In this document: positions 6,137 through 14,019 of the stretch, piece after piece
Position numbering within the stretch: position 1 is the stretch's first letter
Layout of the letters: every line of letters begins with the position of its first letter
Assembly: GCA_020697375.1 (NCBI GenBank)
Contig: JAJFBJ010000109.1
Coordinates: 1-14,882, forward strand
DNA from: Nitrospira sp.
GTDB taxonomy: Bacteria; Nitrospirota; Nitrospiria; Nitrospirales; Nitrospiraceae
Direction: 5' to 3'
DNA: 14,882 bases
Program-made: the position numbers and the translations under genes
The notes under the pieces: generated by a model
Told to the model about the DNA's origin: nothing
Seen by the model: the letters and a program-made list of their open reading frames with translations, nothing else
Databases searched by the model: none

Positions 6137-6433
6137 ATGAGAACTCGTATCTTCATAAAACAGTCGCTCCTGTGTTTATCCGTGCTATTGCTCGCATTCT
6201 CGCTCTCCCCGTTCTACACCCATGCGGAGGATACGCAGGTGAAAGGCGCCATGATTACCGCTCCCATGGACAAGCACAGCGATGTGGCATCGGGCGCCGT
6301 GGAGGACACGCTGAAGGCTTGCCTCGCGAGAATTCCCGACAAAGCGAGTGTTGGACAGCGCATGTTGGCGGAACGCACCTGTCAAGGAGAGGAAGGGATC
6401 AGGAACACAAATCAGGGGGCTCCCCAGTTCTAA
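6137..6433 (+). CDS. Small exported two-cysteine protein, paralogue B
   Basis: This encodes 98 residues. The signal peptide is MRTRIFIKQSLLCLSVLLLA to about residue 30, ending YTHA before EDTQ. The mature domain reads VKGAMITAPMD..., then VASGAVEDTLKACLARIP and KASVGQRMLAERTCQGEEG. Cysteines C62 and C82 match those of paralogue A. GAGGT lies eight bases before the ATG in the same context as paralogue A (GAGGTGCATGTTATG against GAGGTATATGTTATG). The CsbD-like gene starts 44 bases after the stop and probably shares the transcript, hinting at an envelope or osmotic stress role. The function is unknown. Confidence 0.82.
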   Translation: MRTRIFIKQSLLCLSVLLLAFSLSPFYTHAEDTQVKGAMITAPMDKHSDVASGAVEDTLKACLARIPDKASVGQRMLAERTCQGEEGIRNTNQGAPQF

Positions 6434-6477
6434 TACGAGGTGCCTTTGAGGCAACCCAACACCCGAAGGAGTACGCA

Positions 6478-6723
6478 ATGATACAAGAACAATTTCAGCA
6501 ATTTTGGTTGCAGCTCAAGGCTCCCTTGAAAGCCAAGTGGGAGAAAATCACTGATGCCGATCTCGAAGAGATCCAGGGGAATCTCGCGACGTTTGCCGAC
6601 ATTGTTCTCAAGCGCTATGGGGATACGAATAAGGACGAAGTGAGCACCTGGGTCAATCGCCGGTATTCGCATTGGACGGGAAACTACCTCGGCTATAAAG
6701 ACCCCGAGCTGGCCGCATCCTAA
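6478..6723 (+). CDS. CsbD-like (YjbJ/UPF0337-type) stress protein
   Basis: This encodes 81 residues, rich in Lys, Glu and Gln. The core WLQLKAPLKAKWEKITDADL then EEIQGNLATFADIVLKRYG matches the YjbJ-type pattern (WKQFKGKVKEQWGKLTDDD, then IEGKRDQLVGKIQERYG). Members are small, soluble, abundant proteins induced by general stress or osmotic shock; their molecular role is not known. The C-terminus (VNRRYSHWTGNYLGYKDPEL) is longer than usual. GAAGGAG lies six bases before the ATG. It is 44 bases downstream of exported protein B and likely co-transcribed. Confidence 0.82.
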   Translation: MIQEQFQQFWLQLKAPLKAKWEKITDADLEEIQGNLATFADIVLKRYGDTNKDEVSTWVNRRYSHWTGNYLGYKDPELAAS

Positions 6724-6805
6724 CCCCGTTTTTTATCAATAGAGTCGGGCATCTTGGCGATCCACCTCTCACGATTCCGTGTGAGCAATAGAAAGAGAGT
6801 TGCAC

Positions 6806-7153
6806 ATGGCCCAAATCGTCATCAATACAAGTTACGACCGGTTTTGTGTGAGCCATAAGGCGTTCCTTCGGCTGCGGGAGTTAGGGCAGCCGGATGCTTT
6901 AAGGGAAACGGATCACGGGGCCTACTGGCCTGCAGCCGCCAGTCCCCAAGAGCCAAGTCTCAATCGATGTGGGATCCTGATTCCCCGCGATGACCACCGG
7001 CTTGTGCAAGTGGTGGAGGAGTTGCGCAGAGAGGCCAACGGGCACTGTGCGGAACTCAAAGTCGTGACCATTCCCGATGACGTGGAGTGGGTCATCCTGA
7101 AAAAAACAGATGGTGCCGAGCATGTGAGTGAACAACACCGCACCTGGAGCTAA
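6806..7153 (+). CDS. Conserved hypothetical protein (INTSYDRF family-like)
   Basis: This encodes 115 residues. The N-terminus MAQIVINTSYDRFCVSHKAF, the middle CGILIPRDDHRLVQVVEELR and the end LKVVTIPDDVEWVILKKTDG then EHVSEQHRTW match a widespread uncharacterised family that I recall as INTCYGGF...PDDVEW...EKHRTW proteins. It is found in many bacteria and some phages. It is soluble, with mixed alpha and beta structure. GAAAGAGAG lies upstream of the ATG at 6806, and an in-frame TTG two codons earlier is less likely. It follows the CsbD-like gene by 82 bases. No activity is known. Confidence 0.8.
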   Translation: MAQIVINTSYDRFCVSHKAFLRLRELGQPDALRETDHGAYWPAAASPQEPSLNRCGILIPRDDHRLVQVVEELRREANGHCAELKVVTIPDDVEWVILKKTDGAEHVSEQHRTWS

Positions 7154-7315
7154 CCTCCATGACGGTGTCAAAACGGCATTCCTATTCGCTAGCTTGAACA
7201 GCATCGATAGTCCTGAGTGATCTGCTGTTGTTACTAGCGGACTCGAAACCAGCCCTATCGGTCGCGATAATGTCCCTAAAGGCCAGATCCAGGAGACCAT
7301 TTCATGGAGGACGAC

Positions 7316-7534
7316 ATGAAGACGACACCGCAGACATATGTACTGACGTTATATTCGCCCACTCGCAGTGCTCCTCGCATCTGGACGGGGAGGAACCTCC
7401 ACCAGCTCCGCCACTGTTCAGCCAAACGAATCGGCCATGTGTTGGAGGAGATGCAAGAACACCTGGACCATCTGCGGAGCTCACTCGCGCCGGCCGGATT
7501 CGTAGGATCCAATTCCTTAAATCGGGGACGGTAA
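7316..7534 (+). CDS. Small protein of unknown function
   Basis: This encodes 72 residues. GGAGG lies five bases before ATG 7316, so that start is preferred over the in-frame ATG at 7304. The sequence begins with a beta-type stretch (TYVLTLYSPTRSAPRIWTGR), followed by a long helix (KRIGHVLEEMQEHLDHLRSS). No signal peptide, membrane segment or metal motif is visible. The good ribosome binding site and codon pattern support a real gene, but no family is recognised. Confidence 0.6.
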   Translation: MKTTPQTYVLTLYSPTRSAPRIWTGRNLHQLRHCSAKRIGHVLEEMQEHLDHLRSSLAPAGFVGSNSLNRGR

Positions 7535-7928
7535 TGCCGGATCGGTGCAAAGTGTTCCACCTACAGGCAGTCCACTTCGAGCGAAGCTGTGCGTATAATC
7601 GACCAAAAGCGCGGGAAGACGATCAGGTAGCTGTCGCGGTAGGGCACTGCCAATCGGATTTTTTAACATATTCGTCATAGTCTTTCTTGTCCTGTTTCTC
7701 TTGGTCCTCTGGGCTCGGCTCAGACTCTTCCTCCGAGCTCATCTCATCATTTTCTTGGATTGTGGGGTGGTTTCATACGCTCTCATTCAGGGGAGCAATG
7801 ACGAGGAATTGATGGCAAGGATGTTACTGGTTCGACATGAGATCAAGCCAATACGCACTGGCTGACAGCAGGAGGAAGAGGGGAACAGAGCGCATGGCTG
7901 AAGATGGTCCTCGCGCGGGCTGCTCACC
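7535..7928. other. Intergenic stretch with only weak small ORFs
   Basis: On the plus strand a 48-codon frame (7534-7680) starts on the stop codon of the previous gene but has no family resemblance. On the minus strand a 39-codon acidic frame overlaps it. The two cannot easily both be real. No terminator was found between the convergent genes. Confidence 0.4.
7623..7742 (-). CDS. Possible 39-residue acidic peptide
   Basis: The frame reads MSSEEESEPSPEDQEKQDKK, then DYDEYVKKSDWQCPTATAT. It is strongly acidic and then lysine-rich, like many small stress or linker proteins, and lies downstream of the GAF kinase on the same strand. There is no clear ribosome binding site, and the opposite strand is pyrimidine-rich, which alone would produce Glu/Lys-rich codons. 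It is therefore only a candidate. Confidence 0.3.
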   Translation of the reverse strand: MSSEEESEPSPEDQEKQDKKDYDEYVKKSDWQCPTATAT

Positions 7929-9248
7929 CTATCCGCCCACCGGTAACGTGATATGGAACGAGGTGCCCACGCCTGGTTCACTCTCCACGGTAATTTCCCC
8001 GTGATGCGCGTCGATGACATCCTTCACAATTTTTGTCCCAAGTCCGGTGCCGCCAACCTTCCGGCTAATCGCATGGTAGGTAAACAGACTCTCCCGGATT
8101 TCGGGCGGCATGCCCTTCCCGGTATCCACGACCGACACCATAATCCTCCTCGCGCCGGGTTCCGTTTGGCCCTTAATGGTGATCGAGCCATCAGGCGGGA
8201 CCTCCGCCAAGGCATTATTCACCAAGTTGTAAAAGGCATTGAACAGCTGGCTCTCATCCGCTTGAACCACGGGCAAGCTGTCGAGTCCCTCGACGCCAAG
8301 GGTAATGCCGCATTCCTTGGCGGGGATTTGAAGGATGGCATACACGCTCGACACCACCTTGGCGATGTGACAGGGTGCGACGTGCGGAGCGCGAGTATGT
8401 CCTTTGATGGAGTCGGCAAATTCTCCGACCCGATGTTGAATCCGCCGGGATCCGTTCTGAATCATCTCGATCAGCTCTTTTGTCAGCTCACGGCTCGTTG
8501 TCACGGCGGCCGTCACCGGTTGCGGCATGCGCCCGTAGCACTCGTTGAGTTCCTCCTCCAGAAGGGACGCCCCTGAGACGACTGGCATCAGCATATTTTT
8601 GATGTCGTGTGCGATGTCTCCCAACACGCGTGCCACCTCAGCCAGCCGGGCCTCTTCCTCGTCATGCGCCTCTAATACGCGAAGCGCGACCTCAGTCTCC
8701 TTACGATCGACAAATTGACCAATTTTAATGCCGATGTCGGACATCATATGCAGCACTGCATGATCCGGCTGCCGGATTTCAGGGCTGAAGCACTCAATGA
8801 CACCATAAATTCGGTCGCCTTTTCGAACCGGAAAAGCACACCAGCCATGGAGACCCGCGCGCGCCGCGATCGACGCTCGGCGGAACCCGTCGTCTATGAC
8901 AATGTCGGGAGCCCAAAACGGCTTGCCGGTTTTCCAAACACGTTCAATTAGCTCTCCCTCGTGCTGGACGGGTCGGTCTCGGCTGTCTGCAATAAATCCA
9001 GATACGTCGATCTTCGAGTGATGCCAGAGGCTGACAAACCGCAACGCACTCGTCTGTTCATCCACTTTCCAGAAGAGGGTCAAGTGCCAGCCGAGACTTT
9101 CGCCTATGCTTCGTAGAATGGCCGGAATGGCTTCTTGCAGGGTGCTGGACTCTGCCAAGACCAGGGTGATGGCGTATTGCGCCAGCAAGTGAGATTCGGA
9201 ACGCTGGGCGCGAGTGAGTACCTGGTGGGAAACTGTGACTTCAGCCAT
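7929..9248 (-). CDS. GAF-domain sensor histidine kinase
   Basis: This encodes 439 residues with no membrane segment, so it is a cytoplasmic sensor. A GAF domain covers about 25-180 (LGWHLTLFWKVDEQTSALRF, WCAFPVRKGDRIYGVIECFS). The dimerisation/phosphoacceptor helix follows, with H214 in GDIAHDIKNMLMPV, an HDxKN-type H box like that of NtrB-related kinases. The ATPase domain has the N box (N341, N344, N345), the G1 box DTGKGMP (375-381) and the G2 box GGTGLGTKIV (399-408). All catalytic motifs are intact. There is no receiver domain, so it must pass phosphate to a separate protein; the lone receivers at 3470 and 5159 are candidates by location only. GGAGG lies seven bases before the ATG. Confidence 0.95.
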   Translation of the reverse strand: MAEVTVSHQVLTRAQRSESHLLAQYAITLVLAESSTLQEAIPAILRSIGESLGWHLTLFWKVDEQTSALRFVSLWHHSKIDVSGFIADSRDRPVQHEGELIERVWKTGKPFWAPDIVIDDGFRRASIAARAGLHGWCAFPVRKGDRIYGVIECFSPEIRQPDHAVLHMMSDIGIKIGQFVDRKETEVALRVLEAHDEEEARLAEVARVLGDIAHDIKNMLMPVVSGASLLEEELNECYGRMPQPVTAAVTTSRELTKELIEMIQNGSRRIQHRVGEFADSIKGHTRAPHVAPCHIAKVVSSVYAILQIPAKECGITLGVEGLDSLPVVQADESQLFNAFYNLVNNALAEVPPDGSITIKGQTEPGARRIMVSVVDTGKGMPPEIRESLFTYHAISRKVGGTGLGTKIVKDVIDAHHGEITVESEPGVGTSFHITLPVGG

Positions 9249-9477
9249 GATCGTCCTCCAACTTCTTCATAATGGTGATTATTCGGGGCAAGGGAGCGAT
9301 TGGTGTGGCAATTAACCCGCTAGGAATTAGCGCGTAATGTGACCAGTGTGACGGCGAGAAAACATCTGCAGCCGCTGCTCAGTCTGCTGGAGGGTGTTCT
9401 GCTTATACCTATTTTTGACTCTTTCGGAATGGACCGTCAGAGCTACATATTCCCCTGTGGAGAAGGCATCGACAACT
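9249..9477. other. Intergenic stretch upstream of the GAF kinase
   Basis: It should carry the kinase promoter. A minus-strand frame without a start codon (to a stop at 9327-9329) reads ALTVHSERVKNRYKQNTLQQ and looks weakly coding, possibly a gene remnant. A plus frame at 9339-9551 has no support. Confidence 0.35.
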
Positions 9478-9666
9478 TTACGGAGTTCGTGCTGTCTCGG
9501 TTAGCGTTAATCGGGTGCGGTGCAACTGTCGCCTATTCGCCAGAATTATAGGATCATTGATGCAGCCACAGTTCACGCTTCGGGTACTCGGCATTCGTTC
9601 TTGGACACTCTTCTTAGAATTCCACCAGTTCTGCATGAGCCATCCGCCACAGCGTGCACACAACAT
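9478..9666 (-). CDS. Small zinc-ribbon-like protein (one Cys lost)
   Basis: This encodes 62 residues, starting MLCARCGGWLMQNWW. AAGGAG lies eight bases before this ATG, so it is preferred over upstream in-frame starts at MDKKGEL or earlier. The layout C-x2-CGG...RSVNCGCINDPIILANR matches a small zinc-ribbon family, which I recall from Nitrospirota and Deltaproteobacteria, with a second knuckle R-C-x-N-C-G followed by DPVI.xNR. Here the first Cys of the second knuckle is Ser (S30), although C35 could substitute. The tail after NRRQ is longer than expected and may be frameshifted. Its role is unknown; nucleic-acid or protein binding is usual for such ribbons. Confidence 0.65.
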   Translation of the reverse strand: MLCARCGGWLMQNWWNSKKSVQERMPSTRSVNCGCINDPIILANRRQLHRTRLTLTETARTP

Positions 9667-10050
9667 GGGCAATTCTCCTTTTTTATCCATCACTGCTTCT
9701 GTCAGACTAGCTCCAGGAGATCCAAGTCTTGACGTGATCATTCTACCCATGACGGGGGCCAACTGACTGGTCAAAATAGACCACTTCAAGAAGTGTGGGG
9801 GCCTGCACGGTTCATATGTTGCAATAAAAGGAGTCCCGTTCTCCTATTAGGGTGGGACGGCTCTCGACATACTCTCTCCAAGCAGGGTACAGCGTATTAG
9901 TAAATCGTGACCCAAGACCCGCTCTCCTTTTTGGGTGGCTGTTATTGCGAGCACGGCGGATCCAGAGTTAGAATATTCTCAGCTAATTAAGGCATCAAGA
10001 AATGAGACCCTGAGCTCAATTCAGCTACCGCCCACCCCGATAGGACACGT
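9667..10050. other. Intergenic stretch upstream of Crp/Fnr regulator 2
   Basis: There is no convincing gene. The ten-base palindrome AGAATATTCT lies at 9970-9979, about 70 bases before the regulator start, and could be part of an operator. Promoters for the zinc-ribbon gene (minus) and the Crp gene (plus) must both lie here. Confidence 0.45.
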
Positions 10051-10704
10051 ATGGCACGCACCTCCTCCACCGCATTCAGCCCCACCGCCTTCCTGGCCAA
10101 AGTGGGCAGCGGAAAAACCATTCTCCACGCTAAGAAGAAAGACGTGCTGTTTTCACAAGGCGATACCGCTGACGCCGTCTTTTACATTCAGGAGGGACGG
10201 GTGAAGTTGACCGTGGTCTCAGCAAAGGGCAAGGAGGCCATCGTGGCCATTCTGGAGCGCACGGACTTTTTTGGGGAAGGCTCTCTGGCCGGCCAACCAC
10301 TGCGCATGGCTTCCGCCACGGCCTTGGACGCCTCCACGATTGTGCGCATCGACAAAACCGCGATGATCCAAGTCCTCCACGACGAGGCCACCTTCTCCGA
10401 GCTCTTTATGGCGTATCTCCTCTCTCGCAATGCTCGCATCGAGGCCGACCTCGTGGATCAACTCTTCAATTCCAGCGAGAAGCGATTGGCCCGCGTGCTG
10501 TTGTTGTTGGCCCATTTTGGGAAAGAGGGCAAACCGGAACCGGTCATCGCGAAGATCAGCCAAGAAACGCTGGCCGAAATGGTCGGCACCACGCGGTCAC
10601 GCATCAGTTTCTTCCTGAATAAGTTCCGGAAGCTAGGCTTGATCGAGTACAACGGCGGCATGCACATCCACAGCTCCCTTCTCAACATCGTGTTGCATGA
10701 CTGA
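10051..10704 (+). CDS. Crp/Fnr family transcriptional regulator 2
   Basis: This is a 217-residue paralogue of regulator 1 and aligns with it without gaps. The cyclic-nucleotide-like barrel covers about 22-110 (FSQGDTADAVFYIQEGRVKL, FFGEGSLAG), the dimer helix about 112-145, and the winged helix about 148-205 (SQETLAEMVGTTRSRISFFL). The stretch DLVDQLFNSSEKRLARVLLL is identical in both. R85 sits where Crp has its phosphate-binding arginine, while regulator 1 has Gln. There is no Fnr-type cysteine cluster. The start ATG has only a weak site (ATAGGA). It stands alone on the plus strand, divergent from the zinc-ribbon gene, and may bind similar DNA sites to regulator 1, since SQE/TQE...GTTR.R is shared. 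Confidence 0.94.
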   Translation: MARTSSTAFSPTAFLAKVGSGKTILHAKKKDVLFSQGDTADAVFYIQEGRVKLTVVSAKGKEAIVAILERTDFFGEGSLAGQPLRMASATALDASTIVRIDKTAMIQVLHDEATFSELFMAYLLSRNARIEADLVDQLFNSSEKRLARVLLLLAHFGKEGKPEPVIAKISQETLAEMVGTTRSRISFFLNKFRKLGLIEYNGGMHIHSSLLNIVLHD

Positions 10705-10966
10705 CGGCTTCTCCTCCCATTCGTTCACGTTCTCAGGAAACCCGCACCGACACGCCGTCCATGACAGAGCAATTTTGATCAGCTTCCGTTTCACGTAAGG
10801 GCTAGCATGGGTCCGTCTGCAGAGTCCGCGTGACGCATTTGATCAGTCCGCGTGCAGGGATGCAATGCTAGTTAACTGCAGCCGAAGAAGAGGGTGGGTG
10901 CTGGTTTTGCCAAAGCCACATCGAACTAGAAGTCTTGTGCGACCTCTCCCCCGAAGTCGGTCCCAC
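10705..10966. other. Intergenic stretch after Crp/Fnr regulator 2
   Basis: No gene is seen. AGTCCGCGTG occurs twice (about 10822-10855), each copy near a TTTGATCAG or TTGATCAG, which suggests a small local duplication or paired binding sites. A perfect GGTCCC/GGGACC dyad lies at its right edge (10959-10976). Confidence 0.35.
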
Positions 10967-11185
10967 ATGCGGGACCAACGAGCTGAAGCCAAAGCAATTT
11001 TGGCGGTCATCGAACCGCGCCGCAGCGAATCAGTCAAACAGGCTCTCGCGAAAGGCGCGAAGCTTTCAGCAAAACGGCTAGGGGCCACGCAGCAACCCAC
11101 ATCCGGTCGCTCAAAATCGAAGCATACTTTAAAGTCCTCTGGCCGGGAGGCTCCTGCGGCGTCTGACGAAGCTCTCAACTCATGA
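10967..11185 (+). CDS. Possible small basic helical protein
   Basis: The 72-residue frame reads MRDQRAEAKAILAVIEPRRS, then ESVKQALAKGAKLSAKRLGA and a Lys/Ser-rich tail. The composition suits a basic, partly disordered protein, but no family is recognised. The ATG lies in the loop of a perfect six-base dyad (GGTCCC/GGGACC, 10959-10976) and lacks a clear ribosome binding site. A minus-strand frame of 141 codons covers the same region. The call is weak. Confidence 0.35.
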   Translation: MRDQRAEAKAILAVIEPRRSESVKQALAKGAKLSAKRLGATQQPTSGRSKSKHTLKSSGREAPAASDEALNS

Positions 11186-11275
11186 GCGGAGTAGGGAGAC
11201 AGAAATGAAGGACCCATTTCGCTGTATTCCCTGTGGGTAGTCTGGCTATGTAACGCGACTAATTCCACCGCTCAT

Positions 11276-11524
11276 AGCTCCGATCAAGCGCTGAAGAACT
11301 TTGACCGGGGTCCGATTCTACAGGAATTACTGGAGGCCACAAAGGACCTAGCGGCCACAGCCGGACAGAAATTCAGTCGCGAGGACGCCCATGAGAGGCC
11401 GCACGAGCTCCTCGCCCAATATATTCAGGCTGGAGAAGAGCGTAAGTGCGCAGAAGCCCCAACAGGTCCGGGATGACATTGCGGCCTTCGTAAAGGCGGG
11501 ATGCACGAGTACCTCAGTGAATAA
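11276..11524 (+). pseudogene. Frameshifted small helical (phasin-like) protein gene
   Basis: One frame reads ALKNFDRGPILQELLEATKD, then LAATAGQKFSREDAHERPHE and LLAQYIQAGEERKCAE before drifting into a stop. Another frame continues with QQVRDDIAAFVKAG, and a third ends MHEYLSE at the TAA 11522-11524. Together they give a plausible all-helical protein of about 80 residues, similar in style to phasin-like small proteins. At least two frameshifts separate the parts, and no start codon with a ribosome binding site precedes the first block. A short ATG frame at 11205 (MKDPFRCIPCG) stops early. It is probably a dead gene. Confidence 0.65.
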
Positions 11525-11533
11525 ATCTGTTCC

Positions 11534-11556
11534 GCGGGAATGAACCCGCCCTTTTT
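11534..11556 (+). terminator. Rho-independent terminator candidate
   Basis: A GCGGG...CCCGC hairpin with a six-base loop is followed by CCTTTTTG. It lies ten bases after the end of the broken gene and overlaps the start of repeat copy 4. Confidence 0.5.
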
Positions 11557-11645
11557 GAATTTTCAGAAAAATAGAGATCTAACACGCTGGTCACATGTAT
11601 GCCTGTTCGGTGGAGGGCGAAGGCCGCGCAAGGCTATCCCTACGG
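11545..11645 (+). repeat. Structured intergenic repeat, copy 4 of 5
   Basis: The T-run/A-run hairpin (about 11551-11570) leads into TAACACGC and then CATGTATGCCTGTTCGG, identical to copy 5 over that block. The second stem is weakened here (GATC against GGTC). The 3' half has AAGGCCGCGCAAGGC, where GCC can pair with GGC around GCGCAA, as in copy 5, and ends CTATCCC as in copy 1. The copy lies just beyond the 3' end of the hybrid kinase gene, which reads on the other strand. Confidence 0.72.
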
Positions 11646-11675
11646 CATGTCGGCGTCATACGCTGTCAGTCTGAG

Positions 11676-13844
11676 CTATCTCGGCTTTGCTGAGAGGGAA
11701 ACGGAGGTAAACCATCGCTCTACGGTCTGTTGAAGTCGGCTCGCACTGATTGGCTTCAGTAGATAGCCCTGCGCTCCTGAAGCTATGGCACTGGCGGCAC
11801 GGGCTTCGGAGGCGGCTGCGGTAATGAGAATGACGGGGATGCTTGGATGACAATCGCGCATAGATGTTAAGACCTCGATACCATCCATTCCTGGCATGCC
11901 GATATCAAGCAATACACCTTTTACATCCTCCGTATCCAATGCGGCGAGAGCCTCTCTTCCAGTATCGACTGTCAGTACACGAAAGTCCCATGCGCGCAGA
12001 CGGTCGGACAGCGTTTCACGGATGTCTGAATCATCATCAACGATAAGTATGGCAGCTTCTGTGGACATGGTCGTCGTAATTGGCGGCGGCGAGGCAAGAG
12101 GAACTGAAAAGACAAACGTCGTGCCTTTTCCCAGCTCACTCTGTACGTCGATAGAGCCTCCCTGCAATTGCACAAACTCCTTGGCGATCGCCAGGCCGAG
12201 TCCGAGACCTTTGACTCTAGTGGTTCCCGCCTGTTGAACCCGAAAGAAGGGATCGAAAAGCCGCGAAATCTGGTCTGGCGGGATTCCCTCTCCAGTATCC
12301 GAAATGGTGATGTTCGCCATGCCTCCTGTGGAGAACACCTCAACGGTGATGGAGCCCCCATGCGCCGTATACTTGACGGCATTGGCGAGAATGTTTATTA
12401 CAATTTGCTGCAGCTTGTCCGGATCTGCCAAGACCCAAATCTCTCCCTCATACGTGAAAGTCACGCGATGATTCTTTTCTTTCACGAGCGGCGTGAGTTC
12501 TTCCACCACCTCTGCGATCACGGTGCCTAGCGAAACCTCAGTTATAGCGAGATGTGGCTGACCGACCTCTATGGCCGACTGATCCAATAGGTTATCAATC
12601 ATCCGACGTAACCGAGTTGCGTTCGCGATCATTCGATTCAGAGCGTGGCCTTGCTTTGGATTTACTCCTCCGAGTAGCCCGTCCAGGAGGTTTTCTGTAA
12701 AGCCAACCATGCTCGTTAATGGGGTGCGTAACTCATGCGAGACGTGAGCCAAGAAGCGCGAGCGCACTTGGTCCAACTCGCGCAGTTTCGTATTTGCAGC
12801 TACAAGGTCAGCGGTGCGCTCACTCACCTTATTTTCGAGACTCTCGTTCAGCCGTTGCAATTCATCTCGAAGAGCCGTTAGCTCAAAAACCTTTCGACGC
12901 AATTCGACACTTGCATGCTCCTGTTCGATGTACACTTCCCGCAATTCTTCATGACGAGTATTCACAGTTTCTTCTTGTTCGCGAACAAGCGAGGAAAGGT
13001 CTCGACGCTTCGATAATCCTAGATAATAGAGAAGGATCGGGAGACCTGCGAGGATGAGTGTTTCGCCGATAGTCACGATAGGATAGCGTATGCGGAGACC
13101 GGTAAAGAGAATGCCTGCCGACAAAGCTGCCACCGTCCAACCGCGCCACAGCCCTTGGTAATTTTCTGACCACGATACTCGAATTTCACACCACTCGCCC
13201 TCCTCATTCTCGATATGCCGATCCACTACATGAGCTGCTGGTTGCCCGAGGAGCTTCACTGGTAGGTAATTAGCTGCCCCTTTAAAGGCTTGTATGATCA
13301 TCCACCAGCACCGTTCACGGTAGGGTCCGAATTGTTCTAATGCATGATCTGTCATTCCGAGTCTGAAGGCAGCAAATCCACGGGAGACCTGATCGACTTC
13401 CACACGAACGTTCGGCGTAAATTTTTTACAAATTCGCGGCAGCATGCGTGCTATTTGAGCCATGGTAAATGGTCGCATGAGAATCAGGACGTGTTGGTCT
13501 AAGTACCACTGTCCAATCTTAAAATGGAAATCTCTGTCTGCAGAGAGTTGTTCACAGAACTCCCGTAGATACATCGAAAATTCATAACTGTAGCTATTCC
13601 ACACGCTCTTAAGGAACTTTGGCGAAACATGGTAGATTGGATCAGGGATCCGAGCATTAAGCAGGTCACACAATTCTTCGACACTATTGCCTCCGATCTT
13701 TGATTCAAGCCACGTCACCATTGCGCTAACAATAAGTCCGCTCACATCACGAATCTTATTTTCCGCATGATCAATACCAAACGGTTGATACAACATGCGG
13801 GGGCGATCGAGAATGGTTGGACCAACCGATGTCGCTTCAATCAT
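11676..13844 (-). CDS. Membrane hybrid histidine kinase with C-terminal receiver
   Basis: This encodes 722 residues. Residues 30-228 form a sensor region I cannot name with confidence; its layout (FRLGM, ERCWWMIIQAFKGAA, QPAAHVV, EGEWCEIRVSW) recalls V4R/heme-NO-binding-like sensors. Two membrane segments follow (about 236-252 and 256-276), then a coiled coil (285-360). The kinase core has H370 (FLAHVSHELRTPL), the N box N484/N488, G1 DTGEGIP (516-522) and G2 KGLGLGLAI (545-553). The receiver covers about 597-715 with D603-D605, phosphoacceptor D647 (LLDIGMPGMDG), T675 and K697 (LLKP). All catalytic residues are present. The sensor is cytoplasmic if the two helices form a short hairpin. Start ATG has a weak ribosome binding site. 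Two tiny genes lie upstream on the same strand. Confidence 0.94.
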   Translation of the reverse strand: MIEATSVGPTILDRPRMLYQPFGIDHAENKIRDVSGLIVSAMVTWLESKIGGNSVEELCDLLNARIPDPIYHVSPKFLKSVWNSYSYEFSMYLREFCEQLSADRDFHFKIGQWYLDQHVLILMRPFTMAQIARMLPRICKKFTPNVRVEVDQVSRGFAAFRLGMTDHALEQFGPYRERCWWMIIQAFKGAANYLPVKLLGQPAAHVVDRHIENEEGEWCEIRVSWSENYQGLWRGWTVAALSAGILFTGLRIRYPIVTIGETLILAGLPILLYYLGLSKRRDLSSLVREQEETVNTRHEELREVYIEQEHASVELRRKVFELTALRDELQRLNESLENKVSERTADLVAANTKLRELDQVRSRFLAHVSHELRTPLTSMVGFTENLLDGLLGGVNPKQGHALNRMIANATRLRRMIDNLLDQSAIEVGQPHLAITEVSLGTVIAEVVEELTPLVKEKNHRVTFTYEGEIWVLADPDKLQQIVINILANAVKYTAHGGSITVEVFSTGGMANITISDTGEGIPPDQISRLFDPFFRVQQAGTTRVKGLGLGLAIAKEFVQLQGGSIDVQSELGKGTTFVFSVPLASPPPITTTMSTEAAILIVDDDSDIRETLSDRLRAWDFRVLTVDTGREALAALDTEDVKGVLLDIGMPGMDGIEVLTSMRDCHPSIPVILITAAASEARAASAIASGAQGYLLKPISASRLQQTVERWFTSVSLSAKPR

Positions 13845-14019
13845 TATTGGAACTGCCGCAAAAGGGTGAGTCGGATCAGTAGAAGCGTACGATCGAACGA
13901 AAAACCGAATAGGAGAATTTTACTCCAGAGTGGCTGCATCGGTGCAGTAGGGGTACCCATTTAAGCCGGAGAAGGAGGGTCCTACCTCATCTGAGCAACA
14001 GTCTTCTGCTAAGGAAAGG

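Noticed and set aside
7534..7680. 48-codon plus frame overlapping the stop of the gene at 7316
   Set aside because: Coupled start is suggestive, but there is no family resemblance and an acidic minus-strand frame overlaps it.
7953..8576. 207-codon plus-strand frame within the GAF kinase
   Set aside because: Antisense shadow of the kinase ATPase region, whose catalytic motifs are unmistakable.
10843..11268. 141-codon minus-strand frame
   Set aside because: Low-complexity, Arg/Ser-rich composition, no domain or start signal; overlaps the alternative weak plus-strand candidate.
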